Below are positions 5,891-13,976 of a stretch of DNA of 38,931 bases, in pieces (the stretch's first letter is position 1; each line of letters begins with the position of its first letter). The stretch is from NCBI GenBank assembly GCA_937895705.1, contig CALBKM010000015.1, positions 1 through 38,931 of the forward strand, given 5' to 3'. A program made the position numbers and the translations under genes. Under the pieces are notes generated by a model that saw nothing but the letters and a program-made list of their open reading frames with translations, was not told where the DNA came from and made no database searches. Origin of the DNA: an uncultured Clostridia bacterium (GTDB lineage Bacteria > Bacillota > Clostridia > Lachnospirales > Lachnospiraceae).

Positions 5891-6784
5891 TTACCTTTTT
5901 TTCCGTTCTATACCACGTTTTCCCTTTCCTTTAAAACTTTCGGCAAATTCTCTCCACGCCTCACAAACGGCAGGCTCCGCCGCCACCACATTCAACTCTG
6001 CCCCGATAAACATAATATACATACAAGCATACAGCCAGATCATGCACAGTACAATTGCGGTCAGACTTCCGTACATGGCCGAATAATTTGACATCCGGTC
6101 AATATAAAAGGAATACAGATAAGAAAATCCCATCCACCCTGCGGCGGCCAGCATTGCTCCCGGAAGTTCCGAGGTCGCATGCGGACACTTTCTGTTGGGA
6201 ATCAACAAATACAATCCAAAGAAGAATCCTACTAAAAGCAAAAAGGAAAGAACGATTCTCAAACTGATTACAAGCACTGCCACGTCTTCCGGGAACGCGA
6301 CCCTGCTTTGGATATATACATAAATCCGGTTCCCGAACACCAACAGCAACAATGTCAGAATCAATACTACCGCAAAGGCCAGCGTGTACAACACAGACAA
6401 AAACCGTAACACAAAATAGTTTCTTGTTTCTTTGTTGCCGTACACCGCATTCATCCCCTGTATCATCGCCAAGAAACCCCGTGATGCTGACCAAAGCGCA
6501 GCAATCACGGAAATGGAAAGAAGCGTTCCGGAGGTTTTCTGCATCACCTCGTAAAGCAATACTCCCACAAACTCATGTACCGCTTCTGGAAACACCGACT
6601 GTACCCAAGCCAACATTTTCTCTGTCCCTACCGGCAAATACCTTACAAGCGTTAACAAAAAAATCAGAAAAGGCAAAAAAGAAAGTATGATAAAAAAGGC
6701 GGTTTGCGCAGCGAACGCCGACACCGTGTCCTCCCGCAGCTTTTTTAAAAAAGCCCTGATCATAAAATAGCCCGCCTTTATCAT
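5891..6784 (-). CDS. YihY/BrkB-family membrane protein
   Basis: The start at 6784 (MIKAGYFMIRAFLKK) has AAGGGGA just before it; the frame extends upstream but lacks a binding site there. The 297-residue protein has about six membrane helices and the YihY/BrkB family features: FAAQTAFFIILSFLPFLIFL near residues 24-43, SASRGFLAMIQGMNAVYG in the middle, and the late GSLTAIVLCMIWLY and MFIGAELN motif. A basic cytoplasmic tail ends the protein. The molecular function of this inner-membrane family is unsettled; a role in envelope or transport processes is usually assumed. It follows the SpoIID-like gene by 31 bases without a terminator. Confidence 0.88.
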   Translation of the reverse strand: MIKAGYFMIRAFLKKLREDTVSAFAAQTAFFIILSFLPFLIFLLTLVRYLPVGTEKMLAWVQSVFPEAVHEFVGVLLYEVMQKTSGTLLSISVIAALWSASRGFLAMIQGMNAVYGNKETRNYFVLRFLSVLYTLAFAVVLILTLLLLVFGNRIYVYIQSRVAFPEDVAVLVISLRIVLSFLLLVGFFFGLYLLIPNRKCPHATSELPGAMLAAAGWMGFSYLYSFYIDRMSNYSAMYGSLTAIVLCMIWLYACMYIMFIGAELNVVAAEPAVCEAWREFAESFKGKGKRGIERKKR

Positions 6785-6815
6785 ACTTTCCCCTTTCGTG
6801 TCAATTTGCTGCTCC

Positions 6816-8561
6816 TCAATTGTAGATAAATCCCAGTTCCGTCCCCGGATAATACTCTGCCATAATTTCCTCACAGGAATAACCGGCTTTTGCCATGGCA
6901 TCTGCGCCGCACTGACTCATTCCGACGCCGTGACCGTAACCGCCGCCCTTTACCAGATATCCCGTTTCCTCTTTGTAAATTCCCTTTTGCAGCTCCACAA
7001 ACGCACTGGGCAGCAATGCCGCTCCCATCGTTTCCGCTCCGTTTTCCCGGTAAATCGTCTGTCCCGCAGGGGAAAGCACACTACGTATATTGTACTCATT
7101 TTTTACCAGAAATACTCCCCTACTCCCTATTACAAGCAACTTTGTGGTAATTCCCCCCGTTCCCCGCTCAAATACCTGAATTCCTTTCAGCTCTCCCAAT
7201 TCCCCCACCGGTTTGCTGAGAAACGAGTCCGTAGCCGCATCATAGGTAAGTATTTGTTCCGGCACAACGGCGTACCTTGCCCGTAAGGTATCGGAGATAT
7301 CCTTTTCCAGTTCCGCAAGCGGCAAAAATATCTGCCATCGATACCACGGACTTTCCGAGTCGTAAGTAGACTGTTTTCCCTGCAAATAAGCAGTTTCTTC
7401 CCCGTTTTCCCATACATCCGCCGCCGATGCGGTGTGCCCCGACGAAGTGGAAAAATAATAGCACTTGGCCACGTCGCCTTCAAAAAACAACACCTGTCCA
7501 TAGGTATCCTTTACCGCCAGTACCGACTGTTCCGTTTCTCCCGTGTTATTATAGACCTGGCAGGCCACACTGTCGTCCACATGAGCCCCGTACTGCGCAT
7601 ACCGGTTTTGCATCAGCTCCATATACGCATAACTCCTTGCACAGATAGCCTGGGCTTTCAACGCTTCCGCACCGAAATCGGAAGGCATCTCGCTGGGTAG
7701 CACCGCATACAAATACTCTTCCATCGTCACTTCGTTTACGACAAGAAAGCCCTGCTCCCGTTTCTCTACCTCCAGTGTTCCGCGGTAGGAAGGGGGCCCC
7801 CCCGCCCGCTTCAAATTACGGAACGTGATTTTTCCTTCCGGCTCATCCGGTGCAATGACCCGTCTTTCCTCCCCCTGTTTCATCGTTTCCTTTGAAAAGG
7901 TACAGATCTCTCCTTTTTCAAAGTGTTGTTCCTTCTCTCCGTAGGACACGGTAAATCCGCAGTCTGCCGTCACCTCCACCTTCTCGTGATAGTACCCCTT
8001 GTACCCTTCTGTTCCGATTAATACACGTATTTTTTCGATTTTCGGCTCCTCTAACAATAACGCGGCACATATCTTACCGTCTTCCAGTATAAACTCGTTT
8101 TCCTTTGAGCCCACTAAAACCTTTCCCGTGGGCTCCTCACCGATTCCGTCATATAACCGGTACACTTTAAAGCCTTCCGCTAAAGGAAGTACCCCATACC
8201 CTTCCAGTTCCATACCGTTTTCGTCCGCTCGCAACACTTTTGCCGACACTTTGTCCGGTTTCAGAACCAAAGAAAGTATTTCTCCGTCTTTTACCGTCAA
8301 GTCTCCCACACAGTTTTGCAACGTCCCTTGCACCTTTCCTTTTGTGGAAAGAGTCTGCTGCTCTCCCTCTCCTAAAAAAGTGATACTGTTTTCCCCGGAT
8401 GAAATAATCCACACATTTTGTAATACCCGGGGTGTGGTATTTTCCGGCGTAGGTGTGCCTTCCGGACCGCCGTTCTTTGCAAAAAGTCCCTTTTCTTTCG
8501 CAAAAAACAGCAGTACCCCTAAAAGAAGTACCGCTGCAAGAATTCCGATTACCTTTTTCAT
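6816..8561 (-). CDS. SpoIID/LytB-domain protein
   Basis: Starts at 8561 (MKKVIGILAAVLLLGVLLFF) with GGAGGGATT directly upstream; 581 residues. An N-terminal membrane anchor is followed by about 200 residues of beta-rich, Gly/Glu-rich sequence and then a SpoIID domain (about 255-575). The domain contains the catalytic Glu in VLPSEMP (Glu291), ALKAQAICARSYA, and the closing GGGYGHGVGMSQCGA. SpoIID proteins are peptidoglycan lytic transglycosylases that act on denuded glycan strands during engulfment; LytB-like relatives stimulate amidases. The long N-terminal region is unlike B. subtilis SpoIID (about 340 residues), so this may be a vegetative or paralogous wall enzyme. Downstream BrkB gene probably in the same transcript. 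Confidence 0.88.
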   Translation of the reverse strand: MKKVIGILAAVLLLGVLLFFAKEKGLFAKNGGPEGTPTPENTTPRVLQNVWIISSGENSITFLGEGEQQTLSTKGKVQGTLQNCVGDLTVKDGEILSLVLKPDKVSAKVLRADENGMELEGYGVLPLAEGFKVYRLYDGIGEEPTGKVLVGSKENEFILEDGKICAALLLEEPKIEKIRVLIGTEGYKGYYHEKVEVTADCGFTVSYGEKEQHFEKGEICTFSKETMKQGEERRVIAPDEPEGKITFRNLKRAGGPPSYRGTLEVEKREQGFLVVNEVTMEEYLYAVLPSEMPSDFGAEALKAQAICARSYAYMELMQNRYAQYGAHVDDSVACQVYNNTGETEQSVLAVKDTYGQVLFFEGDVAKCYYFSTSSGHTASAADVWENGEETAYLQGKQSTYDSESPWYRWQIFLPLAELEKDISDTLRARYAVVPEQILTYDAATDSFLSKPVGELGELKGIQVFERGTGGITTKLLVIGSRGVFLVKNEYNIRSVLSPAGQTIYRENGAETMGAALLPSAFVELQKGIYKEETGYLVKGGGYGHGVGMSQCGADAMAKAGYSCEEIMAEYYPGTELGFIYN

Positions 8562-8569
8562 AATCCCTC

Positions 8570-8601
8570 CGGACAATCTTTTTATAAGCCTATGTTGTCC
8601 G
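8570..8601. repeat. Inverted repeat before the SpoIID-like gene
   Basis: CGGACAA (8570-8576) and TTGTCCG (8595-8601) are perfect 7-base arms around an 18-base AT-rich loop, directly upstream of the ribosome binding site. A third GGACAA-type word lies at about 8621 (TTGTCC). This could be an operator or an attenuator hairpin; no T-tract is present. Confidence 0.45.
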
Positions 8602-8642
8602 AAGATAAAATATACCACTTGTCCCTAAAGAAAACGTATCTT

Positions 8643-9323
8643 CTATTCTTCCTCTTCCCCCGTCAGACGTTTTCCAAGCCTTGCAAACACCGCTTCTATC
8701 AAAAGCTGCAACAACAAGTAGAAAATCACGGCACAGGCCAATGCAAAAAACGGATATTGGGTTTTCAAACCGTTTGTAAGCAATACCTGCGTCAAATCGT
8801 TCACGCCGATTGCACCAAGCAACGACGACATCTGCAACAAAATACAGAGAAGACGTTTTATTTCAAACAACGACTGTTCCGTCACAAACGGAAGCAGTGC
8901 GGAGAAAAACTCCCGTCTTGCCCTTCGATTTACCGCAGCACTTCGCATCCCGGCTTCTTTTTTAATTCCTCTCGACAAAATATCCGACAAATGTCCGCCG
9001 CCGTACAACCCGAACACAAGCACCGCAATCACCAATCCGCCCCTGTGCATTGTTCCCAGGAAGGTATAGTACCACAAAAGAAGGGCCAGATACAGCGGAG
9101 TTCCCTTTGTCAAAAAAGAAACAGCTACGCCGATACGTTGCAACCCTTTATATGCGGAAGTTCGCAAAAAGGACAATACCGCCGCAAAGAGGCATGCCAC
9201 ACACAAAGCCAGCACAAACACCAAAAGCGTTACCACACAGCCCTTGATAATACGGACATATGCACCGCCGCCGATTAAATTATTATATATTGCATCGTAA
9301 ATATTTCGTATCATGCTCCTCAC
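8643..9323 (-). CDS. Divergent amino-acid-type ABC transporter permease
   Basis: A 226-residue protein with about five membrane helices. The order resembles HisM/GlnP permeases: a KGTPLYLALLLWYY segment at residues 74-87 (family: GTPLLVQL), then the cytoplasmic loop near residues 125-145, then a late LLGAIGVNDLTQVL (family: SLVSVIGVxEL). The EAA loop that docks the ATPase is badly altered: where EAA...G...LP is expected there is RSAAVNRRARREFFSALLPFV. The start overlaps the binding-protein gene by four bases (ATGA). No ATP-binding subunit is encoded nearby. Either it borrows an ATPase from another locus or it is a decaying transporter. Confidence 0.6.
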   Translation of the reverse strand: MRSMIRNIYDAIYNNLIGGGAYVRIIKGCVVTLLVFVLALCVACLFAAVLSFLRTSAYKGLQRIGVAVSFLTKGTPLYLALLLWYYTFLGTMHRGGLVIAVLVFGLYGGGHLSDILSRGIKKEAGMRSAAVNRRARREFFSALLPFVTEQSLFEIKRLLCILLQMSSLLGAIGVNDLTQVLLTNGLKTQYPFFALACAVIFYLLLQLLIEAVFARLGKRLTGEEEE

Positions 9324-10198
9324 TCCTCCGTTTCCGGCTCACTTGTCTTTAATGTCAAATAAGCATATTCCCGCATGGTGTAATACCCCTTTGTTACGAG
9401 GTAATCCTTCTTTCCCGGCGTCGTATTCCGGCTCGTTCCGTAAGCAAACAGCAGATCCACCTTTCCGCTTTTTAACACGGTAAAACTGTCCTTCGGTTCA
9501 ATCACAACCGTTTCAAACCGGTATCCGGTCCGTTTTTCCAGTTCCTCTAAAAACGCCACGGAAAAGCCGCAAGGTACACCGTCCTCATCCAACCGATCCA
9601 AAGGCGGCACCGTTCCGGTCACCCCCACATATAGCGTCTTTTTATTTGAGCTCTCTTTCTTTTCATACAGCTCCAAAGGGGTATCTGCCTCTACATAAGC
9701 TACTGTCAAAGCCTCCAAAGTGCCATCCGATTCCAACTCCGAAATTGCTGCGTTTAACTCTGCGCAAAGTCCCTCATCCTCCGGCCGCAGAGCCATGGCA
9801 AAGGAAAGACGTCCTCCTTCCACGCCGTTTGACGTATCCGCCGGCACATCCACGCGACCAAGTCCGTCTTCCGTACGAAGCAAATACTCCGCAGTCACAT
9901 CCGGACAACAAATCACATCCGCACGTCCGCTTCTTAGTTCATATAACAACTCGTCCATATCCGTCACAGCGTGATAGCCGGAAAGCTTTATACCGAGAAT
10001 AGTCTCAAACAAAACCTCCCCATTCTCTTCCGGAAGACGTGCCGCATCCACACCTGCCATTACGCAACCTTCCAAATGCTCCACCGACGACAACTCCCTG
10101 CCTTCCGCCTCCGGCTTTGCAAAACCAAACGCCGCAAGCCCCAAAAGAACGACAAGCATCGCCGCCACGGTCCACAAACCGATTACATTCTTCTTCAT
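9320..10198 (-). CDS. Solute-binding-protein-like lipid-less protein, lobes in swapped order
   Basis: A 292-residue exported or anchored protein (hydrophobic residues 5-26, no lipobox). Residues about 37-169 look like the second half of a family 3 solute-binding protein: a lobe-2 start near HLEGCVMAGV, DELLYELRSGRADVICCPD, and the closing helix ELNAAISELESDGTLEALTVAYV. Residues about 186-284 look like the first half: KKTLYVGVTGTVPPLDRLDEDGVPCGF, a lobe-1 helix, LKSGKVDLLFAYG, and YYTMREYAYLTLK. The order is thus reversed, as in a circular permutant, or two truncated domains have been joined. The usual Arg of the T-x-x-R ligand motif is not in place. Overlaps the permease gene. Confidence 0.65.
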   Translation of the reverse strand: MKKNVIGLWTVAAMLVVLLGLAAFGFAKPEAEGRELSSVEHLEGCVMAGVDAARLPEENGEVLFETILGIKLSGYHAVTDMDELLYELRSGRADVICCPDVTAEYLLRTEDGLGRVDVPADTSNGVEGGRLSFAMALRPEDEGLCAELNAAISELESDGTLEALTVAYVEADTPLELYEKKESSNKKTLYVGVTGTVPPLDRLDEDGVPCGFSVAFLEELEKRTGYRFETVVIEPKDSFTVLKSGKVDLLFAYGTSRNTTPGKKDYLVTKGYYTMREYAYLTLKTSEPETEE

Positions 10199-10211
10199 GC
10201 CAACCTCCGTT

Positions 10212-11963
10212 CTACTCCACCGTAAGTCCGATGATCCGCTCGTCTCTCGTACCTACCACGAGAGTATTCCCGAACACTGCCGGCGTAGCTTCCAACGTAG
10301 TGTTCAAAGACACGGAATCCAACAAAGCTCCGTTTCCGGCATTCAACAGCAAAATTGTTCCGTTGGAACAACACTGTATCAAATATGCCGCTCCGATTTG
10401 AGAATACATCGTCACGGTGGAACTCCAGGCGTAATCGGTCAACTCCGTAAGCCATACCGCTTCTCCTGTCTTCGTGTCCAGAGACACAAGATATCCGGAA
10501 GAAAGTCCCGGAGTCCGGGATACAGAATAAATAATCTGTCCTTCGATTGCTCCCCGGCCCAATACGCCGGTGGCAAGGATTCCGCCTTCCACACCGTCCA
10601 CATTGTGACATTCAAACGGTTTCTTCCACACAATGCTACCGTTTGCCGCATTTAACTTATAAATCGCAACCTCTCCCATGGAATGCTCGTCCAGCATCGC
10701 CTCGGTCAGGGTTGTCGCCAGATAAATAAAGTTACCGTTTTCCTCCTCGGAAAAGATCGGAGAAGAATTCACATCCCCATACACATCCTGAGCCCACACC
10801 ATAGACATGGTGTTTAAATCCAGGCAGTAGAACACGCCCCCGTTATCTCCCACGTACAGATAATTCTCGTTTACTACCGCCGAGTTTTCCATTCCCCAGG
10901 TAAACGCTTCCTCCGTGGCCCGGGATGTCGTGTAAGTATAATCCACTACATGCTCCGGCGCTACGGACAGTGTCCCGGCCTCCGCATCGTATGTTGTATT
11001 TAGCTTCACCGTATACAACACACCGTTCTCTCCCGGGTAAAAGAGTGTATCCGTCTTCGCATCAATCACCGGAGAACTATCGTAGGCGTGAAAGGTACGA
11101 TAAGCCATATCGTCATTATACCCGAACTCGTACAGCTTAGAACCGTCAATCAGGCTATAAATATAGGCTCTCGGACTGACATTTTCGCCGAACAGACCGG
11201 TCTGGGCATCTCCCGACCCCAGCACCAGCATCGGAATTCCGGACGGATGCAGGGACGCTGTCCCCTTAAATACCATGCCGATATGAATCGCAGGTCTGCT
11301 CTCGCTACCGTCCTCCAGATCAAGGAAGTGGATATAACCGTCCATGCCGGAATAAATCACTTCCGTGAAGTTCTCTTTCTCTTTCTTTTCCGGATAGAGG
11401 TTCATCACCTTCTTTGTCTCGTCCGGCCAGGAAATAATAAGAGGCTGACCGGTCCAGCCGTTGCCGGACCAATAGCTTGTCCCGCTTGATTTTAACAACT
11501 TTCCGGTATCATAGGTCCAATAATAGGGAGAAAACTTTTCCTTCTCAATCTGTGCCGTACCGTAAGAAGTCAGGGTTCTGTGATAATTTCCCCGGAAGGT
11601 GAAAATGCCGTCCACCTGTCCCGTAACCAATTCATCTTCAAAAGAAACCTGCTCCGGTCGCATATACGCATAATCCTCGTCCCATACAATGGTTTCGCCG
11701 CTTTTGGCAAACCGAATCGTCTCCTTAATACCCAACACCGCCGGATTCGTCAATTCTGTACAGGTCACTGCACCGTCCGCGCCGGTTTCCGCCTCCGGAT
11801 GATACTCCGTTGTCGCCATTCCTGCGGTATCATGTTTTAAATTATATAAATAGCGGATTCCTCCCGCTGCCGAAATCTTCCTAAGCAACAACAGGCCCAC
11901 CCCGCAACAAAGCAGGAAAAGACCGCACGCGATTGCAAGCGCAACCTTCGTTCTCTTTTTCAT
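10212..11963 (-). CDS. PQQ-like beta-propeller protein, membrane anchored
   Basis: Start at 11963 (MKKRTKVALAIACGLFLLCCG) behind AGGAGGA; 583 residues. One N-terminal membrane segment is followed by repeats typical of PQQ/BamB-type beta-propellers, for example YWSGNGWTGQPLIISW, YSGMDGYIHFLDLEDGS, LYVGDNGGVFYCLDLNTMSMVW, YKLNAANGSIVWKKPF and GYLVSLDTKTGEAVW. An extracellular, substrate-independent scaffold or sensor is likely. It is not a quinoprotein dehydrogenase: the Cys pair and catalytic residues of those enzymes are not seen. It precedes the binding-protein/permease pair by 13 bases, so the three probably form an operon. Its function is unknown. Confidence 0.8.
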   Translation of the reverse strand: MKKRTKVALAIACGLFLLCCGVGLLLLRKISAAGGIRYLYNLKHDTAGMATTEYHPEAETGADGAVTCTELTNPAVLGIKETIRFAKSGETIVWDEDYAYMRPEQVSFEDELVTGQVDGIFTFRGNYHRTLTSYGTAQIEKEKFSPYYWTYDTGKLLKSSGTSYWSGNGWTGQPLIISWPDETKKVMNLYPEKKEKENFTEVIYSGMDGYIHFLDLEDGSESRPAIHIGMVFKGTASLHPSGIPMLVLGSGDAQTGLFGENVSPRAYIYSLIDGSKLYEFGYNDDMAYRTFHAYDSSPVIDAKTDTLFYPGENGVLYTVKLNTTYDAEAGTLSVAPEHVVDYTYTTSRATEEAFTWGMENSAVVNENYLYVGDNGGVFYCLDLNTMSMVWAQDVYGDVNSSPIFSEEENGNFIYLATTLTEAMLDEHSMGEVAIYKLNAANGSIVWKKPFECHNVDGVEGGILATGVLGRGAIEGQIIYSVSRTPGLSSGYLVSLDTKTGEAVWLTELTDYAWSSTVTMYSQIGAAYLIQCCSNGTILLLNAGNGALLDSVSLNTTLEATPAVFGNTLVVGTRDERIIGLTVE

Positions 11964-12069
11964 TCCGAAAATCCTCCTATTCCCATTCTCCCAAACACCT
12001 ATCCCTGTGCTTTCTTCTTTCCGAACACCGGTCAATACCGACGCGTATCCTGCCGCGCATCACCGGCTC

Positions 12070-13440
12070 TTACAGATTCCGCAGTACCGACTGCAAATCC
12101 TGCACCGTGGCCACCTCGATAACCTGAATACCGTCGCTCTTCTTCTCCCCCTCGGCCTTTTTGCGCTTCGGTACAATCACGGTACGATATCCCATCTTTT
12201 CCGCCTCTGCAATGCGAGCCTGCATCATATTCACCGCACGAATCTCACCGGTGAGACCTACCTCGCCGAAGGCCACCGTACGAGGAGGAAGCGGACGATT
12301 GCGATAGCTGGACAACAGTGCCAGCACAATGGCCAGATCCAAGGAAGGCTCCGTAATCTTCATCCCTCCTGCCACATTAACGTAAGCATCGCAACCCGCA
12401 AGAGAAATTCCCAAGCGTTTTTCCAGCACAGCCATCAAAAGTGTCACCCGGTTGTAATCCGTTCCCGCCGCAGTTCTGCGGGGCATATTAAAGCTGGTAG
12501 GAGATACCAGCGCCTGCACCTCCACCAAAATCGGACGGGTTCCTTCCATTGCAGCGGTAACCACTGACCCCGGCTCATCCTCCGGCCGTCCCTCAAGCAT
12601 ATATTCCGACGGATTCTTCACCTCACGAAGACCCGCACCTGCCATTTCAAACACACCGATCTCGTTGGTAGAACCGAAACGGTTTTTCACCGCCCGCAAA
12701 ATACGGTAAGAGATATGACTCTCTCCTTCAAAATACAGCACAGTATCCACCATATGTTCCAGCATCCGGGGACCTGCCACCACGCCTTCTTTTGTTACAT
12801 GACCGATAATAAAGATCGTAATTCCCAGACCTTTAGCCAAACGAAGCAGAGAGGCTGTAGCCTCTTTAATCTGGCCCGGACTGCCCGGAGCCGCCTCTGT
12901 CTCTTCCCGGTAAATGGTCTGGATAGAGTCGATAATGACTACTTCCGGCAAAATGCGCCGCACCGTCTCTTCCACGCGGTTCAGGCTTGTCTCCGCCAAA
13001 AGAAGCGTACTGCCGTCCGTCACCTGCAACCGGTCCGCCCGCATGCGAATCTGACGGATGGACTCCTCGCCGGACACATACAGCACTTTTCGGTCCTTTT
13101 TAGCCAACGCATAGCACATCTGCAACAAAAGCGTAGACTTGCCGATACCCGGGTCACCGCCCACAAGGACCAGAGAGCCGATAACAATTCCGCCCCCCAG
13201 CACCCGGTCCAATTCCCCGATGCCGGTGGCAATCCGCTCTTCTTCACCGGTATCCACCTCCGAAAGAAGCACCGGTTCTGCCGTCTGTAACGGCGAAACG
13301 CCGTAAGCAGACTTTGTCTTCGCTGCTTGCGGCGCCTCTACCAAAGAATTCCACGCCTTACAGCCCGGACATTGTCCGAGCCATTTCGGCGACTCCATTC
13401 CACATTCTTTACAAAAAAACACTGCTTTCCCTTTTGCCAT
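12070..13440 (-). CDS. radA: DNA repair protein RadA (Sms)
   Basis: A full-length RadA of 456 residues. N-terminal zinc finger with Cys10, Cys13, Cys24 and Cys27, Walker A GDPGIGKST (residues 95-103), the RadA signature KNRFG in the middle, and a C-terminal Lon-protease-like domain with the GGMKITEPSLDLAI segment. RadA is a hexameric branch-migration helicase acting with RecA in recombination repair. The start at 13440 is followed by MAKGKAVFFC, the usual N-terminus. It follows the small conserved protein gene by 16 bases. In many Firmicutes radA lies downstream of clpC, and that order is kept here. Confidence 0.97.
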   Translation of the reverse strand: MAKGKAVFFCKECGMESPKWLGQCPGCKAWNSLVEAPQAAKTKSAYGVSPLQTAEPVLLSEVDTGEEERIATGIGELDRVLGGGIVIGSLVLVGGDPGIGKSTLLLQMCYALAKKDRKVLYVSGEESIRQIRMRADRLQVTDGSTLLLAETSLNRVEETVRRILPEVVIIDSIQTIYREETEAAPGSPGQIKEATASLLRLAKGLGITIFIIGHVTKEGVVAGPRMLEHMVDTVLYFEGESHISYRILRAVKNRFGSTNEIGVFEMAGAGLREVKNPSEYMLEGRPEDEPGSVVTAAMEGTRPILVEVQALVSPTSFNMPRRTAAGTDYNRVTLLMAVLEKRLGISLAGCDAYVNVAGGMKITEPSLDLAIVLALLSSYRNRPLPPRTVAFGEVGLTGEIRAVNMMQARIAEAEKMGYRTVIVPKRKKAEGEKKSDGIQVIEVATVQDLQSVLRNL

Positions 13441-13456
13441 AACTCCCCCGCAAATC

Positions 13457-13861
13457 TTACTGCTTTACTACACGTACTTCAGAAGTCTTCCCCTCCGTAA
13501 GCTGAAGGCTGAATACAAGCTTTCCGCCCAGGTTCGTCTTCATTTTGCCGATATTGGTGCCGTCGATGTAAAGCTTAAACTCTTTCTCCGCCTCCAAACC
13601 GAGAGCTACCTGTGTATCGGTGGTGCCGGCAACCGTAAACTCCAGTTCCTTGTCGTTTGCCGTAAAATTCGTTACATCGGTCCCAGGCACCGACTCATAT
13701 GCGAACATGCCGTTACGCTCAAGCTTTGTAATCTCCTGAAACGTCTTTACTTTATACAAATCCCCACCAAACTCAAAACCGTCGGCCTTTGCCTTTGCAG
13801 CCAGCGTATAATCCCCAAACGCAAGCTTTCCGTTGTCCTGAACATAAATCAGTTCTGCCAT
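13457..13861 (-). CDS. Conserved small beta-rich protein (often labelled endosialidase)
   Basis: A 134-residue protein, start at 13861 with AGGAGGATAAGAAT before it. It begins LIYVQDNGKLAFGDYTL, continues GGDLYKVKTFQEITKLERNGMFAYESVPGT and ends in beta-strand segments. It has no signal peptide, membrane helix or catalytic motif. I recognise it as a family widespread in Lachnospiraceae that databases often name endosialidase, but nothing in this short sequence supports sialidase activity. Upstream of radA by 16 bases and downstream of clpC by 115 bases, with its own -10-like TATACT. Probably cytosolic; function unknown. Confidence 0.75.
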   Translation of the reverse strand: MAELIYVQDNGKLAFGDYTLAAKAKADGFEFGGDLYKVKTFQEITKLERNGMFAYESVPGTDVTNFTANDKELEFTVAGTTDTQVALGLEAEKEFKLYIDGTNIGKMKTNLGGKLVFSLQLTEGKTSEVRVVKQ

Positions 13862-13910
13862 ATTCTTATCCTCCTGTAACAGCCGTCCATCTGTTATTTG
13901 TTACAATACC

Positions 13911-13916
13911 AGTATA
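13911..13916 (-). promoter_or_regulatory. -10 element between clpC and the small conserved gene
   Basis: The minus strand reads TATACT about 50 bases before the start at 13861. The region at the -35 distance is only A-rich (TGGAAA), so the promoter is weakly supported. It would allow the 134-aa gene and radA to be transcribed apart from clpC. Confidence 0.4.
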
Positions 13917-13976
13917 GCACAACTATTCTTTTTTTTCCACAAAATTTCGCAGATTCATAAAAACCTAACAAATCCT

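Noticed and set aside
10212..11963. The beta-propeller protein as a quinoprotein dehydrogenase or BamB outer-membrane factor
   Set aside because: Catalytic and cofactor residues are not seen, and a Gram-positive host has no outer membrane; only the fold is supported.
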